64,000 bases of DNA from NCBI RefSeq assembly GCF_910592395.1, contig NC_088315.1:17841808-17905807 (forward strand). The letters run 5' to 3'. The stretch comes from Lineus longissimus (taxonomy: Eukaryota > Nemertea > Pilidiophora > Heteronemertea > Lineidae). Positions 1 to 11,800 of this stretch are shown here, one piece after another (position 1 is the stretch's first letter; the number at the start of each line of letters is the position of its first letter). A program made the position numbers and the translations under genes. The notes beneath the pieces are model-generated. The model did no database searches, was not told where the DNA came from, and was given only the letters and a program-made list of their open reading frames with translations.

Positions 1-193
1 ATGCTGTCCTGAATTGAGAGCTGTCCTGATAACAGAGGTAAAATCCGACTAAAGGGACAAACTAGGGAACAAGTGCAGGGTCCTTGATAGAGAGGTTATC
101 CTTAATAGAGAGGATGTCCATAATAGAGGGGATGTCCATAATAGAGAGGATATCCATAATAGAGAGGTGTCCAATAGGGAAGGTTCTACTGTA
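1..193. mobile_element. Foldback MITE (family A), degenerate copy
   Basis: Repeated AATAGAGAGG-type segments end in GGTTCTACTGTA, the terminal motif of family A. The left part is expanded by short internal repeats (AATAGAGAGGATGTCC). Confidence 0.55.
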
Positions 194-537
194 CTGCCTT
201 TACCCTGGACACCATGGCAGAAAAACACACTGCCATATCAGACCAGACACACTAAATCTAAGCGAAAACCAAAACCAATGTTAGCAACCCACAGCCAGTT
301 GTTATAGGTTAACTCAGGATTATAATGGAAATATAATAAGCTAACTAATCAGAGATCAGAGTAAAAAATATCGATGATTTTTAGTTAATGTCGATATTTG
401 TTAACTGTCATGTTCAAATCAAGGCCAATGGTTATAAGTTATTGTCAAGGACCTTTTAATTATCTTCATATCAACCCTTTATGGACAAGATGATGTTGAT
501 AGTAACTTCATCTCAAATTATAAACCCGTTTGCCGCT

Positions 538-635
538 GTTGACGTGCAAGGTACGTCATGTTAGATGTCCCCGTCACGTGCTGGTGACATGCCTAGTACG
601 TCATGCCCATACACGTCATGCCCTACTATACTTTT
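538..635 (+). promoter_or_regulatory. Cluster of CGTCA (CRE half-site) and E-box motifs
   Basis: GGTACGTCATG, CCCGTCACGTG (E-box CACGTG), AGTACGTCATG and ACACGTCATG occur within 100 bp. Regular reuse of TACGTCATGCC suggests either a regulatory cluster or a short repeat; function is inferred only. Confidence 0.3.
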
Positions 636-843
636 AATGAATTAGCACTTTGACACAGCCTCTCTAAACATGTCATACGCACTCGGGAAACAAATGTGTT
701 TGCTCCAATAATCTAAAGATGGCGAAAATTTTGAATATTATTTGCACGTCCAGATAAAAGTCAACACTGTTTAGCATTGCTATCCAATGCTCCGTGCAGA
801 CTGAGACTGGCGAAGGTCGAAAAATGGCTTCAAAGTGAAAGGG

Positions 844-1168
844 TTAAAGGGTAACTCGTGTCAAATTTCACCATATAATGTTTTAGCTGTTTTTGACAAA
901 TGACTACGTCACTTTCTCATAAATCGGTAAGGTTTTCGAATCGAAATGCACATTTTCTAGAAATTGATGGTTTAATCCCGCCCACCCGACGACGTTTTCG
1001 TTGATGACGTCACAACATGAACATTTTCGCAGTCGCGGTGGTTTACATTCAGCGATTTTATAATAAATCTAATCAAAAATGGAAAATTTGAGCTTTACAT
1101 TTGTGATCAACAATTAAAAACGGACGTATTTCCGCAAAGTTGTAAATCACATCATAGTATCACTTTAA
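844..1168 (-). mobile_element. Dispersed element family E (TTAAAGTGATACTATG end)
   Basis: Minus-strand copy of a 330-bp repeat found also at 30510-30842 and 56022-56361. Ends are AAAGTGATACTATG and GGTAACTCG, weakly inverted, with TTAA-like flanks; interior shares TGTGACGTCATCAACGAAAA. Confidence 0.7.
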
Positions 1169-1451
1169 GAAGAGAGTTGGTCAATGTGAAGTTGACTGAG
1201 TATTGTGATTTTCAAGGACATTCTCATTTGTAGTTATGATTAAGGTTTAGGCTCCAAGCAGGCTGTGACAATTTGGATTTGATCTTACCCTTACTCTTAT
1301 TATTTTACTTTAGAGCCCCAAATATACCCTAATGAAACAAAGACCCCCAGCAGAATCAGCTACATGTATGCATTGCATGATTACATTCCTCAATGCGCCT
1401 CCATGAACCATTTTGAGGAAAGCGGGAGGCACATTGAGGAACAAAATCAAC

Positions 1452-1633
1452 TACAGTAGAACCTCTTTATTAAGGACACCCTCGGGACTGACAAGTTCTG
1501 TCCTTAATAGAGAGATGTTCTGATTAGAGAGGTCAAATTGGATGGAAACAACCAATTTGGGACCAAAACTAGTGTCCTTAATAGAGAGGTTGTCCTTAAT
1601 AGAGAGGTGTCCACTAACAGAGGTTCCACTGTA
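1452..1633. mobile_element. Foldback MITE (family A)
   Basis: Begins TACAGTAGAACCTCTTTATT and ends with the inverse, GGTTCCACTGTA; the middle carries the family core ATTGGATGGAAACAACCAAT. TA at both ends fits a Tc1/mariner-type TA target. Confidence 0.7.
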
Positions 1634-1794
1634 TTCGCATAGCGGCTAATGGAGGGTGAATAGATTCCCAGTGTGGTTAAAGATTTACAAATTAAACTGA
1701 TTCCTTGCCTGTCACATGTTCTGAAAGTTCAAATAAGTGACAGATGATAGCGTAACTCCGGAAAATAAATAAGGGCATGAGAAATTTATCAAGA

Positions 1795-2607
1795 GAATAT
1801 TTTAGATCCTCATAGAAGTTATTAAGATCTCTCATTTCTATGAGAAAGTCATAAAGATATCTCATTTCTATGAGAAAGTCATAAAGATCATCTCTCAATT
1901 CTGTAGAAAGTCATTAAGATATCTCATTTCTATGAGAAAGTCATAAAGATATAACATTTCTATGAGAAAGTCATAAAGATCATCTCAATTCTATGTGAAA
2001 GTCATGAAGATCTCTCAATTCTATGTGAAAGTCATAAAGATATCTCATTTCTATGAGAAAGTCATAAAGATTTAACATTTCTATGAGAAAGTCATAAAGA
2101 TCATCTCTCAATTCCGTGGAAAGTCATGAAGATCTTTCAATTATATGAGAAAGTCATAAAGATATCTCATTTCTATGAGAAAGTCATAAAGATCATCTCT
2201 CAATTCTGTAGAAAGTCATTAAGATATCTCATTTCTATGATAAGTCATAAAGATTATCTCTCAATTCTGTGGAAAGTCATGAAGATCTCTCAATTCTATG
2301 AGAAAGTCATAAAGATATCTCATTTCTAGAGAAAGTCATAAAGATGTCTCAGTTCTATGAAAAAGTCATAAATATCATCTCTCAATTCTGTGGAAAGTCA
2401 TGAAGATCTCTCAATTCTATGTGAAAGTCATAAAGATATCTCATTTCTATGAGAAAGTCATAAAGATCATCTCTCACTTCCGTGGAAAGTCATAAAGATA
2501 TCTCAATTCTATGAGAAAGTCATAAAGATATCTCTATTCTAGAGAAAGTTATAAAGACATCTCAATTCTACGTGAAAGTCATAAAGACCTCTCAGTTCTA
2601 TCTAACC
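1795..2607. repeat. 30-bp minisatellite
   Basis: About 27 diverged copies of TCATTTCTATGAGAAAGTCA plus TAAAGATATC, alternating with TCTCAATTCTGTGGAAAGTC variants (a higher-order pattern). It begins about 90 bp past the donor of the last SBF exon in the window. Confidence 0.9.
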
Positions 2608-2694
2608 TGATGATGATAATGCTGTCAGTACCTCTATCCAAATCCGTAAGATGTAAGTAAAACGCGGCATGCGTCTAGAACCTACCTCTCCTAC

Positions 2695-2816
2695 CTGACG
2701 GCACGTTATGGTGCGAGTGGTGTTTCAACATGCCCATGACCCCCTTCCCGTGGAAGCCGCTGGCCCGTAGCAACACCGCCTTGGTGCGGGCATGCCGCCA
2801 AGTCACCACTGGAAAC
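2695..2816 (-). CDS. SBF: SBF exon 24: myotubularin-like domain, last exon in window
   Basis: A split arginine, then [31 protein letters not shown] and a histidine-rich HHSHHNVPS. It matches FPVVCWR---(T/S)KA-LLRSGGFHGKGVVGL. Acceptor CCTTGCAG, donor TCAG|GTAGGA, with a second GTAGG 10 bp on. The remaining phosphatase-like and PH exons must lie beyond position 1. Confidence 0.94.
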
Positions 2817-5800
2817 CTGCAAGGGAATGAATACGTTTAGTCACAGCAACGCTGCCCCAGACCACCTTTTCTGCACCGATGGACTTGGCAGTTTTCACCA
2901 TAAAATATGCCGTGAAATTTAAACCCTGTTTCTTTCGATTATACGTTAGAGGTGAGCATTAGAATTCACGTGCCAAAGGATTAAAAGATGTCTTGACTCT
3001 AGCTATTGTGATACATCATGTAGCTTTTCAAGAATTTCTTTAAAGAGATTTCAAAATCATTTCCTTCTTCAATTCATTTGCAATTTGTCCCAATTTTCTG
3101 ACAGTAAAATGTCGTCAAGTCAATCACAGGCCCTTCGACGAAATAACACGTGCCTGTATTGTCGGTGACTTCTTGCGAATTTTCGTATACTCTCGTCAGC
3201 TATCGTCTGAGGGACAACCAGAAGGGCTGGATAACTGAAATGTAGAATTATAAAGACATGAGCAACATTAACAAAATGGCAACCAGAACTAGAAGCCGGA
3301 CTTGTGACCACTTGATTTTATGTTCACTGTTTTTAAATGTAGTACGGTAGAACATCTCTATTAAGGACACCCTCGGGACTGACAAATACTGTCCTTAGTA
3401 GGGAGGTGTCCTGATTAGAGAGGTCAAATTGAATGGAAACAACCAATTTGGGACCAATAAACAATTAACTAAACCTATTCTGAACGCCTCTGTTCCAGGG
3501 CGACATTCCAAGTTGGACCTGACCAAATTCTAACCACAGTGATACTGGACCCCCCAAATTAGTCTGAAGACTTGGCCTACTCTGCCACACTGGCTCTCAG
3601 CTGACATATAACTGATCTGAATGCTAATCTGGGGATTTCCCCTCCCCGACCAAATTAGGTTGAAGACTTTACTCACCTCCGACACACCGAGAAGTTACAA
3701 TTGACTGTGCTGATTCTGAATGCCTCTGCTCCGGGCCGACATCCCTGTCGCACGGTACTGAACCCTAACCGCTGATAGTCCCTGTACCCTGGTCGCTCTA
3801 ATAACTTATCTATGCTCTTCGGATCCGTCGCCATGAAGAAGGAGAGCTCCTTTTCATCGATTACTGAAAAAGAGAATCAGCTCTTTTGAACAGAAGATAA
3901 TCAATTCTGATGCGAAGGAGACGACCAACTTCCCAGTTAAAACGTCCTATTCTCTTTCTCATCGGGAAAAATTTTCCATCATCTGTCTTATCTTTCTACG
4001 ATTTTCAATGGAGGAATAGACGGTGATCTTGAAGACGAAAAAAGAAGTGAGCAAGAGCATGTCTGCTCAAGACAAGGTATGATCGTGAACTGACGTTGAC
4101 ATCAGAGCAGGATCTGTTCACTGCATGAGTTTATTGTAGAGCTGGTGTCAGTCTGTTGTGGATGTGACATCTTGGTTGGATTACCGATAACAAAACTCAT
4201 TCCGCTTTCACGAATCGGCCACATGAACAACATGCAATAACAAATACACGCACTACTCTATAACGGGGGAAGAAGTACCTGACAGTGCACTCACATGACT
4301 TACTAGAAAGGTCGTCTTCAAATGCTATACTTGATCGTCGGCTGTCAATATCACTCTCCGAGGATCGACTAGATGTCATGGACTTGCGCAGCATCGATGG
4401 CGACGGTAACATGTACTTCTTGTGAGATGACTGCTTGGTTTTTATGCCCGCCTTCCGCGCGGTCTTCATCAGTGTGCGCTTGGCGAAACCTCTGGAAATG
4501 AGAAAATAACGATGGTAGAAATGCCTAAAGGGAAGTTCCAAGGATGGGGTGTCCTTGATTTTTAGACCCACTGATGACACAGTCCGGTGTCTGTGGATCC
4601 AAGAGGACCTCGTGGTCCTCGTGGATCCAAGAGGATTCCTTGATAGCCTTGCCGTTGGTGTGGGTGTCCCCATCACCGAAGCAGACCAACACTGGGTGGA
4701 GCAAGTCAGTGGATGGGTGACATGATACAACTGGTGACCTCAGGCAGCAGACCCTGGAACCCAAATTGGGGTAGCTCATGGCAGGCTCTCTTAGTCCAAG
4801 GAAAATGTTGTACAATATCCCAGAGTAAATCGCCCACCCAACCAGCCAGGCAATGAAGAATTTCCTTTCGAGCCTTGCCATAGGTGTGGGTGTACCACCA
4901 AAGTTAATTTCACTGGGCACAGCGTGTCGGTGGATGGGTGACAAGATAACACTGGTGCACTTTGGCAGCAGAGCCTTGAACTAAATTGGAATTGGTGAAG
5001 CTCACTGATGAACTCTTTGTGAGGAGAATAGTGCATTTCTGTACCCGTGAGTTTACAGTCCTGCCTAGCCAGCGAGTTAAGTCAGCGATGCTGAGCCTAG
5101 CTAGTCCACAGATGGGTGACAGGGGACAAGACTTACTTGAGAGAAGTGTTCTTCTCCTTGCCCTTGTGCTGCGTAGGTTGGGGCAGAATCTGTTGACTGT
5201 GAGTTTACAGTCCTGCCTAACCAGCGAGTTAAGTTAGCAACGCTGAGCCTAGCTAGTCCACAGATGGGTGCCATGGGACAAGACTTACTTGAGAGAAGCG
5301 TTCTTCTCCTTGCCCTTGTGCTGCGTGGGTTGTGGCAGAATCTGTTGACTGTAAGTTTACAGTCCTGCCTAACCAGCCACTTAAGTTAGTAACGCTGAGC
5401 CTAGCTAGTCCACAGATGGGTGCCATGGGACAAGACTTACTTGAGAGAAGCGTTCTTCTCCTTGCCCTTGTGCTGCGTGGGTTGGGGCAGAATCTGTTGA
5501 CTGTGAGTTTACAGTCCTGCCTAACCAGCGAGTTAAGTTAGTAACGCTGAGCCTAGCTAGTCCACAGATGGGTGTCATGGGAGAAGACTTACTTGAGGGA
5601 AGCGTTCTTCTCCTTGCCCTTGTGCTGCGTGGGTTGGGGCAGAATCTGTTGACCAGTGAACGCGAACGTACTGAACACCGATGGCGGGTTCCGCACCTTG
5701 TTCACCAGTTTCCGTAACATTTCAATATCATCTGAATTGACCTCGTCGTCGAAGGCAATCTTCAGCAACTAAAGTGAAAATAAGAAATGAAAGACTTAGT

Positions 5801-8800
5801 AGACTTGATAATAGAGCAGTAGACTATATTCAGCATCTTCTAGTTGCAATTTGAGATAATTAGGCCTGCTACTTGTGCAGGAACCTGGGCCACTACATTG
5901 ACGGAGCAAGAAGGCTGGATGCCTTTGACATGCGCTCCTAAGATCAGGTGGTTTGATCAGGTCAGGAACACTGAGATCAGGAGAAGAACAGGTGAACCCC
6001 CCCAGGTGAAAAGCAACTGACTCTGTTCGTTGGTGTCGAATGGAGCCAGCAAGACTTCCCAAGATTGTGATGCAGTGGGAAGCGGAGAATGTTGGAGGCG
6101 AACGACGAAGGTGACGATGCCAGACTCGCTGGATGTCAGTTGTAGCACGCAATGCAGAGAGCGCTGAAGGTTGGAAGAAACGGCTCGAGACAGAAATCCT
6201 TGGAGGGATGTGGTGGCAGAGTTGACATAGAAATGTCAACTTGCAGGAGCGAGTGGCCTGCTGGTTGCCTCATTCTGATCTTACCTGGAATGTATTTGAG
6301 CGTAGCTGCAGTCCCTCCTGCAACCACTGGTCTATATGGGACATGTACTGTATACTGATCTTCTTCTCCTTGGTAATTGTTGATATCGGTATACTCCGAC
6401 ACACGATCTGCTCACACACTGAAAGAACAAATTGAAATCTGGTCAGCAGGAACTAAAAGTACATCGTTACTCATACTGGGCTAGATTACACTATCCTGGC
6501 AGCCACATTACCTATCTCGATGGCCTAGTGGTTTAGGCTTCCGCCTCGTGAACAGAAGGTCGAAGGTTCGAGGCCTACTGGTAACCTCTTTCCGATGCGG
6601 CCGGTTGGTTAGCTGCCAGCTAGTTAAATATAGGGTACAAACTGCCTTCTCGCCAGGCGCCTGGCATTAGAGATAGGAGTTTGGAAGTAAAGAGTGTCTC
6701 ATAAGCCAAGAGCTGGCTGGCTTTTTCATTAGGGGTGACACTATACTACCAAATGCAAATTGTTCTAAATTAGCAACTACTTATGAGCACGATTTTGCAG
6801 CTAAGTTCCCAAAGCTCTCTTTTTCTTCCTCAGCGGTCCTCTGCACTTGGAGGTGTTGTCCTCCAGGGAGTATTCCTCCTCCAAGAATATTTTGCCATAT
6901 TGGTTAGGTGCCGATTGGGTTTGTTGGCCAAGTGACACTGTCTTCAGGTTCAAATGCAAGCTACTCAAGTTTCTAAACTGATTGGGTCTTTTGCTTGCAC
7001 TGGTATAGACACCAGATATAAGATGGATCAATTTCGAGTCTCATTCATCAAAGGACTCTGAAGAGCGACGAAATCAGTTTTTAGAAAGCCAGTTCGTCAC
7101 AGCCTCCTTGGAGGAGGAATACTCCGACAAAAAAGTCCAGGTGCAGAGTGAATGTTGTGTATGAAGGAACTCTGTTCCTTACCTAGTGGATCACAGGGCG
7201 TCCCCCGGAATACTATCCTGTACGTGGTCAGGAATATCGCGCCCTCGGCCGGGATGAGTGCAGGACCACCCAGGTTGCCCCCGGTCCCCTCCTCCCTGCC
7301 GTCTGGGATGAGGTAAACCCGCAGACCGTCCATGATGATCTCTTCACCAGCCAGGAGGTTTGGCGTGAGAATCTTGGGCTGAAACGACAATGAGTAACTT
7401 AATGCAACTTGATGAATACGGCCAATTTTGGAGCACAACCTCTTCGAACCATTACACAGGAACCGCCTAGACCAAACATGACCATTTCAACCACTTCTTA
7501 ACTGTTTCAGACCTCGTCATATCTGGTTTGAAATGATCACATCAAAAAAGCTGAAGTTGGAGAATTTCTCAGACTCTAGAAAGGCAACTGAGCTAATTTA
7601 AAACAAACATCCTCCCAATAGGAAAATCTCATTCTTACCTTCTGTATGGGTGGGAGTCGTTTACTTTCCCTGTGAACAGCTTCCAGCGTCTCTAAGTGCA
7701 TCGCCACCACACCAGGTATCATCTGGTGGAGCGCTTTTAAATGATCTTGCGTGACGCCGCTCTCCGCGCACACCTTGTCGTCGAAGCGTGTCACCCACCG
7801 TACCACGTTAGCACCAACATCGTTCACCTCTTGTTCATCGAACCCGCTCTCGGCATCGAAGCTATCGCTTTCTGCCACACTGGAAGAAAGGTCAACGAAA
7901 CAAATGACGAGTTAAAAAAACAAACGTTGGGGCAAACTGGTATCATTCCCACACAATTACTGTGTCGACAGGTTTCAGCCAGTTTAGCCACTTCTGTTAC
8001 ACATGGTCCAATCTTCTTCCTCAATTGAAGGTGTTATACTCCATAGAGTATTTTTCCTTAAAGGCGGGATGAGCATTTTAAAAAGCCACTACGGTAATAG
8101 GCACCAATTGGATTTATTGGCCTAGAGACCCCATCTTCGGCCAGAGGTAGAGTCCACGCAAGCTACTGATGTTTTTCTTTTGATTGCCCTGGCATAGACA
8201 CCAGATACAAGGCATCAACTAGCATCAAGGGATTCACACAGGTGGACCGTCCGATTCCAATAGTGCATATTCAAATACAAAATATCTTTCGATAGTATGG
8301 TGCACACGGGCGATAAAATGGGGCGCACACGGGCGATAAAGTGGGGCGCACACAGGCAATAAAGTGGGGTGTACATGGGCAATAAAGTGGAGCACACAGG
8401 CAATAAAGTGGGACGCGCACAGGCAATAAAGTGGGGTGTACACGGGCAATAAAGTGGAGCACACAGGCAATAAAGTGGGACGCGCACAGGCAATAAAGTG
8501 GGGTGTACATGGGCAATAAAGTGGAGCACACAGGCAATAAAGTGGGACGCGCACAGGCAATAAAGTGGGGTGTACATGGGCAATAAAGTGGAGCACACAG
8601 GCAATAAAGTGGGGCGCACACAGGCAATAAAGTGGGGTGCACACGGGCGATAAAGTGGAGCACACGGGCAATAAAGTGGGACGCGCACAGGCAATAAAGT
8701 GGGGCGCACACAGGCAATAAAGTGGAGCGAAACCAGCGGGAACCACCAATGTGAATTTTGATTGCCTGATAAGTCAGGTGATTATAGTGTGAAATCCGTC

Positions 8801-11800
8801 AATCAGTTGCCCAAAATTTAGTCACCCGTGTGCATGGTGCGTAATAAGCCAAACCAACTCACCTGTTTGTTACATTGCTATTGCTCTTGCTCTCCTCGCC
8901 CTCCAGACTGATGGAGCTCTTAAGACTACGACTAGCATCAAGGGGTACACGTAGGTAGACCATCCGATTGCTATAGTGGATGGCCTGACTGTACACGATT
9001 GATTCCTCATTGTTGATCATCTCCTGCTGCTGTTCCTTGGTCAGCGTTGGCCATAGACGCAACTGGAAGTGGGAAAAGGAGATTCAATATACAGTGGAAC
9101 CTCTTTTAGCGGACACCTCTCCATTAAGGACAACCTCTCTATTAAGGACAAACTCTCTATTAAGGACAACCTCTCTATTAAGGACAACCTCTCTATTAAG
9201 GACGCTAGTTTCGGTCGCAAATTGGTTGTTTCCATTCAATTTGACCTCTCTAATCAGGGCACCTCTCTATTAAGGACAGCACTTGTCAGTCCCGAGGGTG
9301 TCCTTAATGGAGAGGTTCTACTGTACTTGTACTGTGGAACCTCTCTATTAAGGACACCTTTGGTACTGACAAGTGCTGTCTTTCACAGAGAGGTGTCCTG
9401 ATGAGAGAGGTCAAATTGAATGGACACAACTACTATTGGTTCAAAACTAGTGTCCTTGATAGAGAGGGTCTTTATCAAAACCTCTCTTTTAAGGACACCC
9501 TTGGGACTGACCTTGATACAGAGGTGTCCTGATTAGATAGGTCGAATTGAATGGAAACGACGAACTTGGGACCGAAACTGCTCAATCGATCCCAAACCCA
9601 GGTCCAGACCCGTGTTGTTGGCTGACCCTGTGGGGGAGGGGTGTACGCTCCCCCCCCGCCTACACCTTTGCAGAGATCATTTATATCGGCCATATCAACT
9701 CTACCTGTTCTGCTGCGATTTCCAGCGCGCTGATTTCCTTTGGTTTAAATGATCCCGACGTAAAGGACCGTCGCTGCGAATCTGGCGTTGACCCTGCTTT
9801 CCATGACTCTCTCGATAAATCACGACTCTGAAATCGGAAAAAAATATATAAAATTTTGAAAAAAACATTTTATTGCAAAAAAATCATTTTATGAATACTT
9901 CTATTAATTTTTTGAGATTTTAAAATCTGCTCTTAACATAATTGTTTTCAAACTTTATTTTTTGTTTTCATACTAATTATTGGAGTTGGGGGTATCTGAC
10001 ACCTCGCCCTATTTTTAGCTCAAATTTGTTTTGATTAGATCTCAATTTTTTCCGGTTAAAATAGGATTTAATTTCGTCCTGAAGATTTTGACAGCCTTAT
10101 CTGACATTGTCTGACCAAGCGGATGAAAATCCTAGGGAACGTTTGGCCTTACAAGACAAGTCACTGCCTTAGTCTTATTATCAACACTCCAGACTGATAC
10201 AAATATTACTTTACAACAGTTTTACAACACTACACTGAGAGCACTTTCACATGTCTAGGTACAACATTTAACGAACACTTTAACTGAAATGATAATTTTC
10301 AGATGAGACTATTGAAATAAAGGTTACAACACCGTAAAAATTAGATGCCAAGTTCACAAGTCACCTTCTAAAAGTGGGAATAAAAAATACTAAAACCGCA
10401 GAAATACCCAAAAACCAAAAATTAATGTCCCCATGCTTTCAAGAGTAGAAATTTGTGAGCAATGATTCTTTAAATTGAATATTTGTAAAGATTTTAAAAT
10501 TCAATTTATTTTTTCTTTTCGATATCAGTCATATGAAATAGAGGCAGACAACTTGAAGCTTTTTCCTACATTCTAATAGTATAAAGCGCTCTGGCCTAAC
10601 ATGAAATGGGTCATGGGATTATTAGCATAGTCTTATATACAGCAATCGACATTGAGGTGCATGGTTGAAAGGGAGAGATGAAATGGACTTAGGATTGTTT
10701 ATTGGATTGGTTACAAAGACATGAGATTCCTATTTTTTTACATTAGATACTAATATTTACAGTAAAACATCGGTATCTACAGTAAAATACCAGTATTTAT
10801 AGGAAATTACTAGTAATAATAGGAAAATACTAGTGTTTACAGCAAAACACAGGAATTCAAAGTAAATACTCGTAATAATTACGGTAAAATACAAGTATTT
10901 ATGGCCAAAAACTGGTATTTATGATAATACCTGTATTTACAGTCAAAACTTGTTGTTATATCATATAATACAAAGAAGTTAGCAGTACAATATTATGTAC
11001 CTAGTGATATCATATGATACAAATATCATAATTTATAGTAAATACCATTATTCACAGTAAATACCATAATTCACAGTAAATACCATAATTCACAGTAAAT
11101 ACTTATATTTACAGTAAATACTTATATTTACAGTAAATACTATAATTTACTGTAAATACCAGAAGTTACAGTAAATACCAGAATTTTACAGTAAATAGCA
11201 GAAGTTACTATAAATACCAGAGGTTACAGTAAATACCAGAATTTTACAGTAAATATCATGATTTATATCAAGCATCATAATTTACAGTAAATATCAGGCT
11301 TTATAGTAAAAATATCTGTATTTACAGTAAATATGCGTACTTTCCCGTTAAATACGAGTATTTTATATCAAATACCTTTACTTACATGTACCACTTATTG
11401 GAGACAAGAGAGACATTTAGAGACAAGAGAAACTTAGAATGAAGGATACGCTCTGCGATTGAATTTTGTGAAGACAGACTTGATTGTGCAAATGATAGTG
11501 GATGAGTCAGAGCTGCTGTGAGGAAAATGAGGCGCTGAGATTGAGATGCTGAAATTTGTGTGAACGCAGACGAGAAAAGATCGAAGGACTTTTAAGTGCA
11601 AAGTTGGCATAACAGAAGGAGTTTGAAACTTATTGTTAAGTTCAAGAGATTGAAAATGTTATCAGATAGGAACATTTAAAGATATTGGGGGTGTTTTTAT
11701 CAAGGGGAAATTTGAACTCTAACTGAACCCAACAACCCATGCTCTTAGGTTTCTAAGTATAAACAATAGGGTTGTTTGTCACCAGGCAACCTCGGGATAA

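Noticed and set aside
4986-5541. Plus-strand frames in the 152-bp repeat
   Set aside because: They are antisense to SBF exon 20 copies.
6136-6239. Minus-strand frame reading [16 protein letters not shown], similar to the GRAM segment NQLQQ-LQ-GLQL-S
   Set aside because: A much better exon with correct phase and splice sites (6285-6418) encodes this segment.
6507-6600. Functional tRNA gene
   Set aside because: The A and B boxes are good but the stems do not pair into a cloverleaf; better explained as a SINE head.
8215-8749. Overlapping minus-strand frames of 148-171 residues rich in PLYCPC-type repeats
   Set aside because: All three frames are open because the 22-23-bp repeat lacks stops; no splice or start context.
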